Assembly: GCA_026014685.1 (NCBI GenBank)
Contig: JAOZHW010000005.1
Coordinates: forward strand, 310,001 to 374,000
Source: Candidatus Bathyarchaeota archaeon
GTDB lineage: Archaea > Thermoproteota > Bathyarchaeia > Bathyarchaeales > Bathycorpusculaceae
Direction of reading: 5' to 3'
Length of the DNA stretch: 64,000 bases
Below, in pieces: positions 55,782 through 64,000 of the stretch (positions are counted from its first letter, which is position 1; every line of letters begins with the position of its first letter). A model generated the notes under the pieces. It worked only from the letters and a program-made list of their open reading frames with translations, made no database searches and was not told the origin of the DNA. Made by a program: the position numbers and the translations under genes.

Positions 55782-56990
55782 CTAAAGCTTTGCACCAAAC
55801 CGCCTCTTAGCAACCCACCTAACAACTGGCGTCATAACCTTAGTCTGCAAACCCCCTAACTCTTTCTTAACCATCCCAAGCTCCTGTGGAATCGCAATGT
55901 GCTGCGGGCACTTCTTAACGCAAACCCCGCAGTTCACGCACAAAGAGGCATCACAACGCTCTCCACCCAAAACACCCAGCAGCGAAACGATGTACATGCC
56001 TCTTGCGTAGAGTTTTTGGTCGAACATGTGGTACTGGTTGTAGGCGTTAAAGTTGGCGGGTATGTTTACACCGTTAGGGCAGGGCATACAGTAGAGGCAG
56101 CCAGTGCAGGGCACCCTCATGAGTTTTTTGTAGCTATCCACCACACCTTCGATGACTTCGAGGTCTTTTGTGGATAGCGAGTTAGGTAGGGCGGTTTGTG
56201 CGGTTTTGATGTTTTCTTGGATTTGGGCTTCGTCGTTCATGCCTGAGAGCACCACGGTGACTTCGGGGTGATTCCACACCCAACGCAGCGCCCACTCCGC
56301 AGCAGACCAACCATTTGGGGCGTTATCATACTTTTCCTGAACCGCCTTGGGCAGTTTACCCACCAGCGCCCCGCCTCTAAGCGGCTCCATAACCATAACA
56401 GCCAACCCCTTAGACGCCGCATAATGCAACCCCTCGGTTCCAGCCTGCATTTTCTGGTCTAAAATGTTGTATTGAATCTGACACATAGCCCAGTCGTTGG
56501 CGTCCACGATTTCTTTAAAGGTTCCAAGTGAACCATGAAACGAGAAACCCACTTTAACTATTCTGCCGTCGCTTTGGGCTTTCTGCAAAAAATCCAGCAC
56601 ATTAAAACCTAAAAGTTTCTTCCATGAAGCAGCTTCCAGTGAATGCAGTAAGTAGTAGTCTATGTGGTCAGTTTGCAGCTTAGAGAGCTGCCCGCTTAGC
56701 ATCCGCTCCATGTCTTCGGGCTTGTTGAGCATGAAGGGGGAAAGTTTAGTCGCCACTTTGACCTTGTCGCGGTAGCCGTCCTGTAAGGCTTTACCCAGCA
56801 CCCGCTCACTCTCCCCTGCATGGTATGGCGGGGCAGTGTCGAAGTAGTTAACGCCTTCGTCAATGGCGTAGCGTATCTGGCTGATTGCTCGTTGCTCATC
56901 GATTTTACCTACCTTTTGGGGCAGACGCATCAAGCCAAAGCCTAAAGCAGAGAGTTTGTCCCCGTTTTTTGGAACCGTTCGGTACTGCAT
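55782..56990 (-). CDS. Aldo/keto reductase with C-terminal ferredoxin domain
   Basis: Residues 1-290 are an aldo/keto reductase barrel with the catalytic Asp/Tyr segment FDTAPPYHAGESE. The C-terminus holds two cluster motifs: CTGCLYCMPCPNG and CVNCGVCVKKCP. These Fe-S aldo/keto reductases are common in anaerobes; substrates are mostly unknown. It may pass electrons between NAD(P)H-like cofactors and ferredoxin pools. Confidence 0.92.
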   Translation of the reverse strand: MQYRTVPKNGDKLSALGFGLMRLPQKVGKIDEQRAISQIRYAIDEGVNYFDTAPPYHAGESERVLGKALQDGYRDKVKVATKLSPFMLNKPEDMERMLSGQLSKLQTDHIDYYLLHSLEAASWKKLLGFNVLDFLQKAQSDGRIVKVGFSFHGSLGTFKEIVDANDWAMCQIQYNILDQKMQAGTEGLHYAASKGLAVMVMEPLRGGALVGKLPKAVQEKYDNAPNGWSAAEWALRWVWNHPEVTVVLSGMNDEAQIQENIKTAQTALPNSLSTKDLEVIEGVVDSYKKLMRVPCTGCLYCMPCPNGVNIPANFNAYNQYHMFDQKLYARGMYIVSLLGVLGGERCDASLCVNCGVCVKKCPQHIAIPQELGMVKKELGGLQTKVMTPVVRWVAKRRFGAKL

Positions 56991-57458
56991 AAATTTGGGT
57001 CCCCATGGATGTGGGTTGCACTAGGTGTGTTTAGCTACGGTTGCTTAAAAGCGTCGCTCACATAGACACAGACAGTATGTATGGGGCTTTGGTGGCGGTT
57101 TTATCAGAAAGGGTAAATAATCCAGCGGGTTGTATTGGTTTGGACGATGAGGTTATCGAGGTACGATGAAGCCGAAAGCGGGGTAAAAGAAGCTGGAGGC
57201 TAGTGAATACTTTTTCCGCAACTGAGTCCAATAATCCAAGGGTAATTAATCCCTTTGCAATTCATCTCGATTTTGAAATAGAATTCGCGACCTCGAAGCA
57301 CCCTATTATAAAAAACATTCATTTTTCGCAAATTTTTAGATAAATCCGTTCACTTTCACTCACCCCTCACCTACTCCAGAATATCGAGTTAACTAACCGT
57401 TTAAAAGGCAAAAAGTCGATTCTCGTAGTTGCGTGAGTAGTGGGGGAGACAAATAATT
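56991..57458. other. 468-base gap with regulatory signals only
   Basis: AAGGG and CCCTT flank TAATTAAT at 57238-57255, an operator-like repeat. TATA-like runs lie near 57303 (CTATTATAAAA) and 57402 (GTTTAAAAGG), the second well placed for the winged-helix gene at 57459. No gene or tRNA recognised. Confidence 0.4.
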
Positions 57459-57710
57459 GTGAAGAATCTAAACACCGAGTTAGCGAAAATCATTCTGCAT
57501 GAGCTAAGCCGTCAACCTTTAAGCCGAACAGAACTTGAGAAGCACACGATACAAAAAGGCGGCATAACACATGCAATGTTTGAAAGTACGTTTAGCCATC
57601 TAGTCTACGGTGGCTATGTTGAGAAAAACTCGCCAAAGTACCGAGCTAAATATGTGATGACGGATAAAGGCACAACAATGTTAAAGGCTCTTGAGGAACC
57701 CAGGCATTAG
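57459..57710 (+). CDS. Small winged-helix protein (cassette B)
   Basis: The 83-residue protein is a single winged helix (LAKIILHELSRQPLSRTELE, then FESTFSHLVYGGYVEKNS and the wing YVMTDKGTTML). GTG start with GGGGGAG upstream. It is convergent with the anchored surface-protein gene, sharing TTAG. The same gene order occurs around the winged helix at 47482-47803. Confidence 0.8.
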   Translation: MKNLNTELAKIILHELSRQPLSRTELEKHTIQKGGITHAMFESTFSHLVYGGYVEKNSPKYRAKYVMTDKGTTMLKALEEPRH

Positions 57711-58588
57711 ACGGCGTTGCTGGTTTGCTTTGTGCTTTTTCTAAGTGAAAACACCAGAGCGAATGCTAACACCAAAACTGCGGCGCCTAATAGGATTAGG
57801 GCTATTTGTTCCCAGTCAAGACCAAAAAAAGCCCCGCTTTGGATGCTTGACTGTTGAGGCGTTGTTGTCGGTTCTGAAAGTGAATTTGATGGATTTGTAG
57901 TTGCTGACGGTGATGGTGAGTCAGGATACACTGAATTATCGTTGATGGTTATTGTTTGTATGCTACTCCAGTCACTTGTTTGACCCCTATAGATCATGTA
58001 ATAATCGTTGTCGTGAAATGGGTTACGTGGCATTGGAACAAGCTCAGAGTAACCTATTGCCGCTTGGACTTGAAAATCTACTTGACCGCCTGTGGGCACT
58101 CCGTCCAAGTAATAATCATAGTAAAAGTCTTTATTTCCTCTAATTCCTGGATTTTCCTTCCAATCTAAACCAAAAACTATAGACGTATATTTGGAATTTG
58201 TGGCTCCAAAGTAAGCGGTTCTATTAGGCAAGTTATTCCATGAGTCGCTGTAATGTCCTTTCCAACGGACAGCGTAGGCTAAATTAATATAATGACCATT
58301 AGCATCAGTATAAGGAGTAAAAGGTTGGTTCATAATTATTACTTCTATAGATCTGTTAGAAACATGGTAGCCAGCTTGAGTCATTACGGTTTTATTTCCG
58401 GTATATGGATCTATTTTTGTAGTTGTGGTTGGCGGTACGTCATACGAATTGTCTACATACTTTAAAGTAAATTCTGGAATAGAGGGCTTGGTTATTTCTA
58501 AACTTGGGTTAACCATTATTAAACTTGATAAAGTCAAGATAACAGTGAGAATTAAGGCAACATGTTTGCGCATACTTAACCCAAACAA
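57707..58588 (-). CDS. Secreted protein with C-terminal membrane anchor (cassette B)
   Basis: The 293-residue protein has a signal peptide (about 1-30), an extracellular beta-rich region (about 35-225), a Ser/Thr/Pro-rich stalk (225-250) and a C-terminal TM helix (about 260-282) with basic residues after it. The fold is unrecognised. It is divergent from the fibre gene, mirroring the gene at 45811-47043. Confidence 0.78.
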   Translation of the reverse strand: MFGLSMRKHVALILTVILTLSSLIMVNPSLEITKPSIPEFTLKYVDNSYDVPPTTTTKIDPYTGNKTVMTQAGYHVSNRSIEVIIMNQPFTPYTDANGHYINLAYAVRWKGHYSDSWNNLPNRTAYFGATNSKYTSIVFGLDWKENPGIRGNKDFYYDYYLDGVPTGGQVDFQVQAAIGYSELVPMPRNPFHDNDYYMIYRGQTSDWSSIQTITINDNSVYPDSPSPSATTNPSNSLSEPTTTPQQSSIQSGAFFGLDWEQIALILLGAAVLVLAFALVFSLRKSTKQTSNAV

Positions 58589-58876
58589 TGTCCCCTGATA
58601 AAAAAGTTACTCAAAACGTTGGTTTTTTACTCTTACATAGGTATTTTGCTTGTTAAAAAAGCATTTTCTAAAAAGCCTTTTTAGTTCATGCTAAATAATT
58701 CAGCCCGTTCTTTTCATACCGAAAAATTTATGCTGAAAAAATAATGCCGAATTTTAAAGGGTGAATAATTAATATAGAATTTTTTATGCTGAAAAAACCG
58801 CAAAATTGTTTAAATTACAAAAATACTAGTGATTAGCTGATGATCAAAAATGTTAGAGAATAAATCAGAACCAAAC
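58589..58876. other. AT-rich divergent promoter region
   Basis: This stretch between the anchored-protein gene and the fibre leader is strongly AT-rich. It repeats variants of TATGCTGAAAAA (58729-58740 and 58787-58797). It contains several A/T runs that could be promoters for both directions. Confidence 0.4.
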
Positions 58877-58935
58877 AAAGGCTGGACCAGCGCTCAGCCT
58901 TTAAACAACGGGAATTGTCTTGGCGCATTCCCGTT
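58877..58935 (+). promoter_or_regulatory. Two tandem hairpins in the fibre gene leader
   Basis: AAAGGCTG (58877-58884) pairs perfectly with CAGCCTTT (58895-58902). AACGGGAAT (58907-58915) pairs perfectly with ATTCCCGTT (58927-58935). A strong RBS, AAGGAGGCG, follows about 30 bases later. The layout suggests a structured leader controlling expression or mRNA stability. Confidence 0.5.
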
Positions 58936-58977
58936 TGAACGAAAGATTGGAACTTTAATCGATAAGGAGGCGAGCGT

Positions 58978-61173
58978 ATGACAGACTTTACTGATCAAGT
59001 GTTCATAAAAATCGCAAGCAAAGACGCACCAGATTTTTATAACCCTAATGATCCCTGGGCACTGGTTAGAAAAATATGGGGATTCACTGATGGTAAATGG
59101 CTACCTCTTGGATTTCAAGACTACCTCAATAATCCAAATGTTGTCAGTTACTTAACATTTGCAAAACCAATCAACAGCCCTCCAACTCAGTATGTAAATT
59201 TAAACTTGTTTGAAATCACTACAGATGGTGAACCTCTTTTTGTAATCGATCGAGGCGTTACGATTCAGAAGGATATTACCGCTGGCGGATTCGTTGGGAG
59301 CAACCAAGGCGAGCTATGGCTAGGTAGTGGAAGAGCAAATCAACTCGACATACCAAAAATCATCCTTATGCATTCAGACGTGTCAATTCTCGATGGCCAG
59401 GGTTCAATAAACACATCTGCAGTGCCAACAGGCTATTCTGGCAGCGGAAGTTTCCCACCTAGTCAATCAGGCACATATTATCTCCGAACTGATGCAAACG
59501 AGCCATACCATAACAGAGTATTCAAGTTTGATGGAAGCAACTGGAATGATACTACACCAGATAATCCTGCGGCTAGCCAACTTTTCAGATCGACCAATGC
59601 AGTATTTGGTGAAGCAGCAGATACTATTTTCAAATCTTCATACGATGCACAAACAGGTTGGAGTTGGTCAAAAGTAGGCCCAGCTTCAGACTATGCTGGA
59701 AGATACTTTGATACGCTTTACCTAACCAAATTAGATGGCACGCCTGCCCATTTGGATCTGGGTAACTTGACTGTTGAGGGTCAATTGAAGTTGCAGTCCC
59801 AAAATAAGAAGATATTTGGGGTTGCTGCTGGCGACAATTACCCAACTGACAACAATGCCTACTTAATTCCGATTAACCCCCCAGATGGCGGTTTAGGCTT
59901 AGGAACAGCCACATACCCGTTCAAATGGGTTGATGCAACAACTGTATTCACAAACGAAGTCAACAGCCTCAACTATGGAGGCATAACCCTGTTCGATAAG
60001 CTAAAGTTCGGTGGACAAAACAACGACGTCTACCTAGACAGAGCAGGCACCGGCGTTTTGCAAGTCTACAACAGCACAGGCCAAGCGGGTACGTTTAACG
60101 CAAGCAACATCTTCGTTGATCACATCAACAGCCTCTCCGGAGGTGCCGTTACACTGTACAAGCCTTTGGGTTATCCTTTTACTGCAGGAGCAGCAATTTC
60201 CGCATACCGCATAGTCGCCATGAACGCAAACAACACCGTCGTAACCGCAAACCGCAGCAACGCAACAAAACAAATAGGCGTAGCAGTAGCAGACATCAAC
60301 TCAGGACAACAAGGCGTCATAGCGTATTCTGGAACAGTTCAAGTAAGAGCAGGCATGAACCTAACCGCAGGCATGCATGTCACCACCGACGATCAAGGCA
60401 GAGCATACCAATACAGCGGACACAACCACACCATAACATCTCTGAACATACAAAACGCCAACATAGGCGCACACAACCACCAAGCAGGCACAAACCTACA
60501 AACAAGCACACAGGGCAACCATAGTCATGGATTCCCCGCTGGATACGCAGCAACCGATACTCAAGGAGCACACCAACATGGATTCCCCTCAGGTTCAGCG
60601 GCAACAGACACCGTGGGCAACCACAGCCACGGCTTCCCTTCAGGTTACGCTGCAACCGACTCACAAGGCAGCCATAGCCACGGCGCATCTTCAGGCAGCA
60701 CAAATATCGCACACACCCACGGAATCACTATGGGCTCGACAAACACAGGTCCTGCAACTGCAGGTACAGCCCACACTCACAGCTATGCATACAGCACCTC
60801 GCCAACTCAATCCGCAGGCGGCTCCCACAATCACAGCATCTCAACTGATTCAGCGGGAAACCACAGTCACACCGTTGGCGGATCAACTGGATACACAGGA
60901 GACCACAGCCACTCGGTAGGAGGTTCAACTGGTTCAGCAGGTGGACATAGTCACAGTGTGGGTGGTTCAACTGGAAGCGCAGGTGACCATAGTCACTAAG
61001 TGGGTGGCTACACAGGCGACGTCTGGACCGGAAGTGGCGGAATCGGGCAGGGCAGTCACACGCACAGCTTAGACTCAGCGTCCACTGGCTCGGTGACGGA
61101 TGAGCGACCAATTGGTGTAGTCATCGTAGGCGCCTCAACTGATCAGCTTGCAACAATTCTGCTGGGAGCATAG
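58978..61173 (+). pseudogene. Fibre-like protein with collar-type His-rich repeats, interrupted by an in-frame TAA
   Basis: An open frame of 673 residues ends at TAA (60997-60999). The same frame then continues 57 residues (VGGYTGDVWTGSG ... TDERPIGVVIVG) to TAG at 61173. The N-terminal half is unrecognised and lacks a signal peptide. Residues about 399-481 (YPFTAGAAISAYRIVAMNAN onward) resemble phage capsid-decoration (DUF2190-like) barrels. Residues about 480-670 are Gly/His repeats with H-x-H motifs, as in phage tail collar or short fibre proteins. The TAA replaces a Ser or Thr position of a repeat. RBS AAGGAGG is strong. It may be functional as the shorter form. Confidence 0.7.
60514..60999 (+). 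repeat. Gly/His repeat tract inside the fibre gene
   Basis: Three 51-base units (17 residues, G.H.HGFPSGYAATDTQ type) lie at 60514-60564, 60565-60615 and 60616-60666. Three complete 42-base units (14 residues, GDHSHSVGGSTGSA type) lie at 60856-60897, 60898-60939 and 60940-60981. A fourth is cut by TAA at its sixth codon. H-x-H pairs bind metal along trimeric fibres in phage proteins; that role is inferred here. Confidence 0.85.
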
Positions 61174-61197
61174 CAACCAAACTGGAGAAAACACTTA

Positions 61198-61380
61198 ATG
61201 ACCGACACAAAAATGGAACCTCCAACGGTAATGCAGCAAATCGGCATGCTTAACCTGCGCATTAACGACATGATGACTCAGCTTAACGCCGTCATGAAGA
61301 CGATGATGGAAGAGAATACAGCGCTCAAAAAGGAAAACGCTGAATTGAAAGCTAAGCAGGAGAAGGCAAGCAAATCCTAA
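61198..61380 (+). CDS. Small coiled-coil protein (cassette B copy)
   Basis: A 60-residue protein whose residues from QQIGMLNLRIND to the AELKAKQ motif match the protein at 42122-42310 at 32 of 42 positions. It has a coiled-coil core and a Lys-rich end. GGAG lies about ten bases before the ATG. It follows the fibre gene by 24 bases and is presumably cotranscribed. Confidence 0.8.
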   Translation: MTDTKMEPPTVMQQIGMLNLRINDMMTQLNAVMKTMMEENTALKKENAELKAKQEKASKS

Positions 61381-61454
61381 AATAAGAAACAAACAATTTC
61401 CTCCATTTCCTTTTTTGGAAATCAAAGAAAGATCAATCAAGTGAGAGCAAATCA

Positions 61455-61772
61455 ATGTCTATAATTAAGAAGTATAAAAGTTACCTAAAAGAAAGAAACT
61501 ATATCCCAAGGCTAACAGTTAAGGGATTAATCATCTATTGCACAAACAACTTAACAAATAGTCAAACCCAAAAGTTTGATTGGACAGATGCACTAGTTGA
61601 TGCAGCAATCATTAGCGGACTAACCTTCTTTAGTGCTTTGGGCGGAGGCTCTGTTGCAGGACTTGAAGGGCTGTCTGCATTAAAAGCAGCAGCTATAGCT
61701 GCGTGTGCTCAATTCTTTATCTTTTTAGCTCTAAAGAGAGGAATAGTTCAACCAAAACAAGCCTCAGTTTAG
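61455..61772 (+). CDS. Small membrane protein, holin-like layout (cassette B)
   Basis: The 105-residue protein has a basic N-terminus, a long Gly-rich hydrophobic stretch (about 55-70) and a second helix (KAAAIAACAQFFIFLALKR). It resembles holins in size and topology only. It is the third gene after the fibre and coiled-coil genes. Confidence 0.65.
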   Translation: MSIIKKYKSYLKERNYIPRLTVKGLIIYCTNNLTNSQTQKFDWTDALVDAAIISGLTFFSALGGGSVAGLEGLSALKAAAIAACAQFFIFLALKRGIVQPKQASV

Positions 61773-61829
61773 CAGGGTATAGGAAGTTAAACCTAAAAAA
61801 TTTAATCCTCTCCCTTAAGCAGACATAGT

Positions 61830-61976
61830 TTACGAAGAAGAAAAGAAAAATTTGTTCACATAAATTTCTCCTTGGGAGAGCAGTGTACCCACACGGGCTA
61901 TTGTACCAGTTACAGGCAAAGCCAGATTGTTGACATTCACATAACTGAAGGTTTGGATAACATTTGCAGAGATAAC
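61830..61976 (-). pseudogene. Possible remnant of a beta-rich surface gene
   Basis: A 48-codon frame without a start codon encodes VISANVIQTFSYVNVN ... ALPVTGTIARVG, ending at TAA (61830). Its protein-like beta pattern, bounded by stops, suggests a truncated fragment of a fibre or surface gene. It may be chance. Confidence 0.3.
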
Positions 61977-62008
61977 TCAGTGACTGCCTCAACATACCAT
62001 TGAACCAT

Positions 62009-62218
62009 CTACTTGTAGAGGGATTCTTTGGCTTCTTCAGTTAAATCCTTCTCTTCCTCAACGAATTCGTCCAGAGACTCCAAAAGAATCTCCGCTTGCT
62101 CCTCAGTAAAACCATACTGAATGAGAGATTTTTTAAAGTATAATCTACGAGCTTGCTGCGCCTTCTCTGCCGCAGATAATTCCTTCTTAGCTTCAAGAAG
62201 AGGCTCATCTAAAGGCAT
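62009..62218 (-). CDS. Small acidic helical protein, 69 residues
   Basis: An unrecognised Glu/Lys-rich protein (MPLDEPLLEAKKELSAAEKA ... VEEEKDLTEEAKESLYK). The ATG at 62218 has GGTGTC upstream and is preferred over an upstream frame extension. No motif identified; it is likely a helical hairpin or adaptor. Confidence 0.55.
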   Translation of the reverse strand: MPLDEPLLEAKKELSAAEKAQQARRLYFKKSLIQYGFTEEQAEILLESLDEFVEEEKDLTEEAKESLYK

Positions 62219-62292
62219 AAAGACACCCAAATAAAATATGCCCAACTAACGATTTTAAGCTTACCCAACGCCACAAACTCAAGAATTAAATG

Positions 62293-62823
62293 CTACATGT
62301 GACTTTGCTTGGCATACTCGGCTAATCGTTGCCGCTGCCAACCCCGTTCCTCTACCAAACCAGCCTCTATGTTGCCTAAATGCGCGGCTGCGGCTTTGAT
62401 GGCGTAGACGGCGGCTCCAACAGAATGCGTGGGAACATGAGCCGTGGCTACTGCTTGACCTGCGGAACGAGCGGCATAACACGCTGCAGAGTCTTCTGGA
62501 GCGCCTCGGGCGGCGGCGTGGGAGTCAAGGGAAGCCTTACGTATAGCCGCCATCTTGAAAACGCCTGTAGCAGCCCAAGTACGGCATGCCTCAATGGCTC
62601 TTTTGGGTCTATCGTCAGCGGGATATTTCTCTTCAAAAAAGGGAAGAACGTGTTCGGCGCAGTCTGCAGCCCACAAAGCTAATGTTTTCTGGTCTGCCCT
62701 GAAAGCCTGATGCCCCGTAAGCTCAGAAGAGGGCAGGTTAAGAACCTCGACAATCGTTTTTTTAACGTCAGAAACAAGGGCAGGTAGCTTTAATTTGTCA
62801 GGGCTGAAATCTGCTTTTTTCAA
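62293..62823 (-). CDS. Putative immunity-type protein
   Basis: The about 176-residue protein matches the pattern of the family called putative immunity protein: ALWAADCAEHVLPFFEEKYP, DDRPKRAIEACRTWA and Ala-rich helices ending AAARGAPEDSAACYAARSAG. The TTG at 62823 with AGGTG upstream is a likely start; an upstream TTG at 62856 would add 11 residues. Members sit near polymorphic toxins in bacteria, but no toxin gene is next to it here. Confidence 0.72.
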   Translation of the reverse strand: MKKADFSPDKLKLPALVSDVKKTIVEVLNLPSSELTGHQAFRADQKTLALWAADCAEHVLPFFEEKYPADDRPKRAIEACRTWAATGVFKMAAIRKASLDSHAAARGAPEDSAACYAARSAGQAVATAHVPTHSVGAAVYAIKAAAAHLGNIEAGLVEERGWQRQRLAEYAKQSHM

Positions 62824-62945
62824 TTCATCACACCTGAAAGTACCTCTGTCCGCCAATTAACATGTTGCTGTTCCAAGTCTGGAACGACTCGTTCCATGTG
62901 TAGAACTAAATCAGCGTCCAACCATCTCGTCATTGGTGAACTCAC

Positions 62946-63959
62946 ATGGGTAAATGGCAAGATAAATATGGAAATAAAATCCGCTTCTGCATCTTCATCG
63001 CAGTCGCGGTTTACCTCGCATACGGCATCTACTTCGCAGTTTACGGGCTGCAATTCAGCGTGCAGCTCTCTCAGGATCAATACGTTTATGGCTTGATTTC
63101 GAAGAATCCGCTGTGGTGGCAAATCGCCTACTACCTAAGCGAAGGCGTCACAGGCTCCATAGCCATCGTTCTACGTGCATTCGCCGCCTGTTTCGCCGCC
63201 TACGCAGCCTACTTGTACTGGCGCAAAGCTGACTCCGCAATGCCCGCCATCCGCAAAAACGCTTCCCGCGCACTGCTACTGGAAGCGGCATTCTTTTTGG
63301 CAATCATCCCGTCCATAATTGCGGCTTTCGCCTACAACTCAACCAGCGAGTACCTCTTCTACTTCGACCACACGCCTGAGTTGATTCTGCTGTTTGGCAC
63401 GGCGATTCCCTGCTTGGCGATGGTGCTCACTGCAGCGCCGCTACTGCTTAAGCTAAGAGCAAAAATAAACGCCGATGCACCCACCCCAGAAATCGTCAAA
63501 TGGGCCAGCTACACGGCTTTGGCCTACGTTTTGGTGGTGTTCTGGTTCAACTACTGCATGCTCTGGGCCGCTAACATGGTGCCCTACGACCGCGCCAACC
63601 AAGTGTTCGGACTGGAATTCCTGCTGCAACCCGTCAACTTTGTCAGCTTCGCGACCACCGCGTTTGGGTTACTCGCCGTCGGCATAGCCGCTTACGTGAC
63701 GCTTCGACCCGCGCTTAAGGGGCAACACGAAAAAGTCAACCTCACCCACCTCGGCGCAGTCATCGCAGCCTTCGCAGCATACTTCATCTTCAACACCGTC
63801 TACTACATCGCCACAGGCGGCTACGAAGCGCACCCAAGCGTCTGGTACGAAGTCATAAGCCCAATGCACAACGCAAACCTCTGGACCATGGCACTACTCG
63901 TGGTGGGGGTACCGCTGATTTGGGTTGGTAGAAGAAGAAAAAATCATGTTGGGACATAA
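62946..63959 (+). CDS. Multi-pass membrane protein, about 8 TM helices
   Basis: The 337-residue integral membrane protein has a short charged N-terminus (MGKWQDKYGNKIR). No catalytic motif or transporter family is recognised. The C-terminus ends in a basic tail (GRRRKNHVGT). It appears to be a single gene near the right edge; the 40 bases after it hold no gene. Confidence 0.7.
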   Translation: MGKWQDKYGNKIRFCIFIAVAVYLAYGIYFAVYGLQFSVQLSQDQYVYGLISKNPLWWQIAYYLSEGVTGSIAIVLRAFAACFAAYAAYLYWRKADSAMPAIRKNASRALLLEAAFFLAIIPSIIAAFAYNSTSEYLFYFDHTPELILLFGTAIPCLAMVLTAAPLLLKLRAKINADAPTPEIVKWASYTALAYVLVVFWFNYCMLWAANMVPYDRANQVFGLEFLLQPVNFVSFATTAFGLLAVGIAAYVTLRPALKGQHEKVNLTHLGAVIAAFAAYFIFNTVYYIATGGYEAHPSVWYEVISPMHNANLWTMALLVVGVPLIWVGRRRKNHVGT

Positions 63960-64000
63960 AAATAGAGAAGAGAGGGCAAGTTTAGGGCTTGCTTTCCTTG

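Noticed and set aside
60514-60999. CRISPR-like repeat array
   Set aside because: The repeats are in-frame 51- and 42-base coding units without unique spacers.
57459-63959. A complete provirus at the right end
   Set aside because: No capsid, portal, terminase, integrase or attachment repeats were found; only fibre-like and holin-sized proteins support a viral origin.

Overview
The window reads as a chromosome segment of an archaeon of the TACK group, most likely a Bathyarchaeia-type lineage; the lineage is inference from gene content, since no rRNA gene is present. Archaeal markers are family-B DNA polymerase, archaeal DnaG primase, aIF1A, aIF2-beta, Rio1 and Rio2 kinases, an Sm-like protein, GatD/GatE, archaeal Elp3 and archaeal phosphoglycerate mutase. 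The small ribosomal protein eS30, the CdvABC/ESCRT-III machinery and FtsZ together point to TACK rather than Euryarchaeota. No tRNA, rRNA or CRISPR array was recognised.

Layout. 1-4.9 kb: replication (PolB, cut off at the left edge; DnaG), a ParB-like protein coupled to a ferredoxin, and a Bat-type regulator. 5-13.3 kb: cell-surface and transport genes (MMPL/RND exporter with a giant repeat-built outer loop, 14-TM MFS exporter, secreted membrane-anchored S53 protease). 13.5-22.7 kb: housekeeping (YchF-like GTPase, cis-prenyltransferase, DUF373 membrane protein, coiled-coil protein, aIF2-beta/DUF424, WbqC-like, aIF1A/Rio1/KH, HD protein). 22.7-26.6 kb: a three-gene operon (SdhA/FrdA-like, SdhB/FrdB-like, aspartase/fumarase-like) that would link aspartate, fumarate and succinate without visible membrane anchors. 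27-27.8 kb: an AT-rich island with two orphan genes. 28-37.7 kb: nucleotide and translation genes (dCTP deaminase, PyrI, Rio2, Lsm, GatE, GatD, Elp3, eS30).

37.8-49.3 kb holds division genes around a surface-protein locus. Four genes (an ESCRT-III paralogue, CdvA, CdvB with winged helix, CdvC/Vps4) lie head to tail at 37.9-41.5 kb. An intact FtsZ lies 7 kb away with a perfect palindrome in its promoter region. 49.4-57 kb: a winged-helix/nucleotidyltransferase toxin-antitoxin-like pair, phosphoglycerate mutase, a GspE-N/MshEN-like domain fused to a processive glycosyltransferase, and an Fe-S aldo/keto reductase. 62-64 kb: an orphan immunity-like protein and an 8-TM membrane protein.

The most unusual structure is a pair of similarly arranged cassettes at about 41.8-47.8 kb and 57.5-61.8 kb. 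Each has a winged-helix gene convergent with a secreted, C-terminally anchored surface protein gene. That gene is divergent from a very large fibre or repeat protein lacking a signal peptide, which is followed by a 60-62 residue coiled-coil protein (32 of 42 aligned residues identical between copies) and then a small membrane protein. The second fibre protein has phage-collar-like His-rich repeats and is interrupted by an in-frame TAA near its end. These cassettes look virus-derived or appendage-like and match no system I can name.
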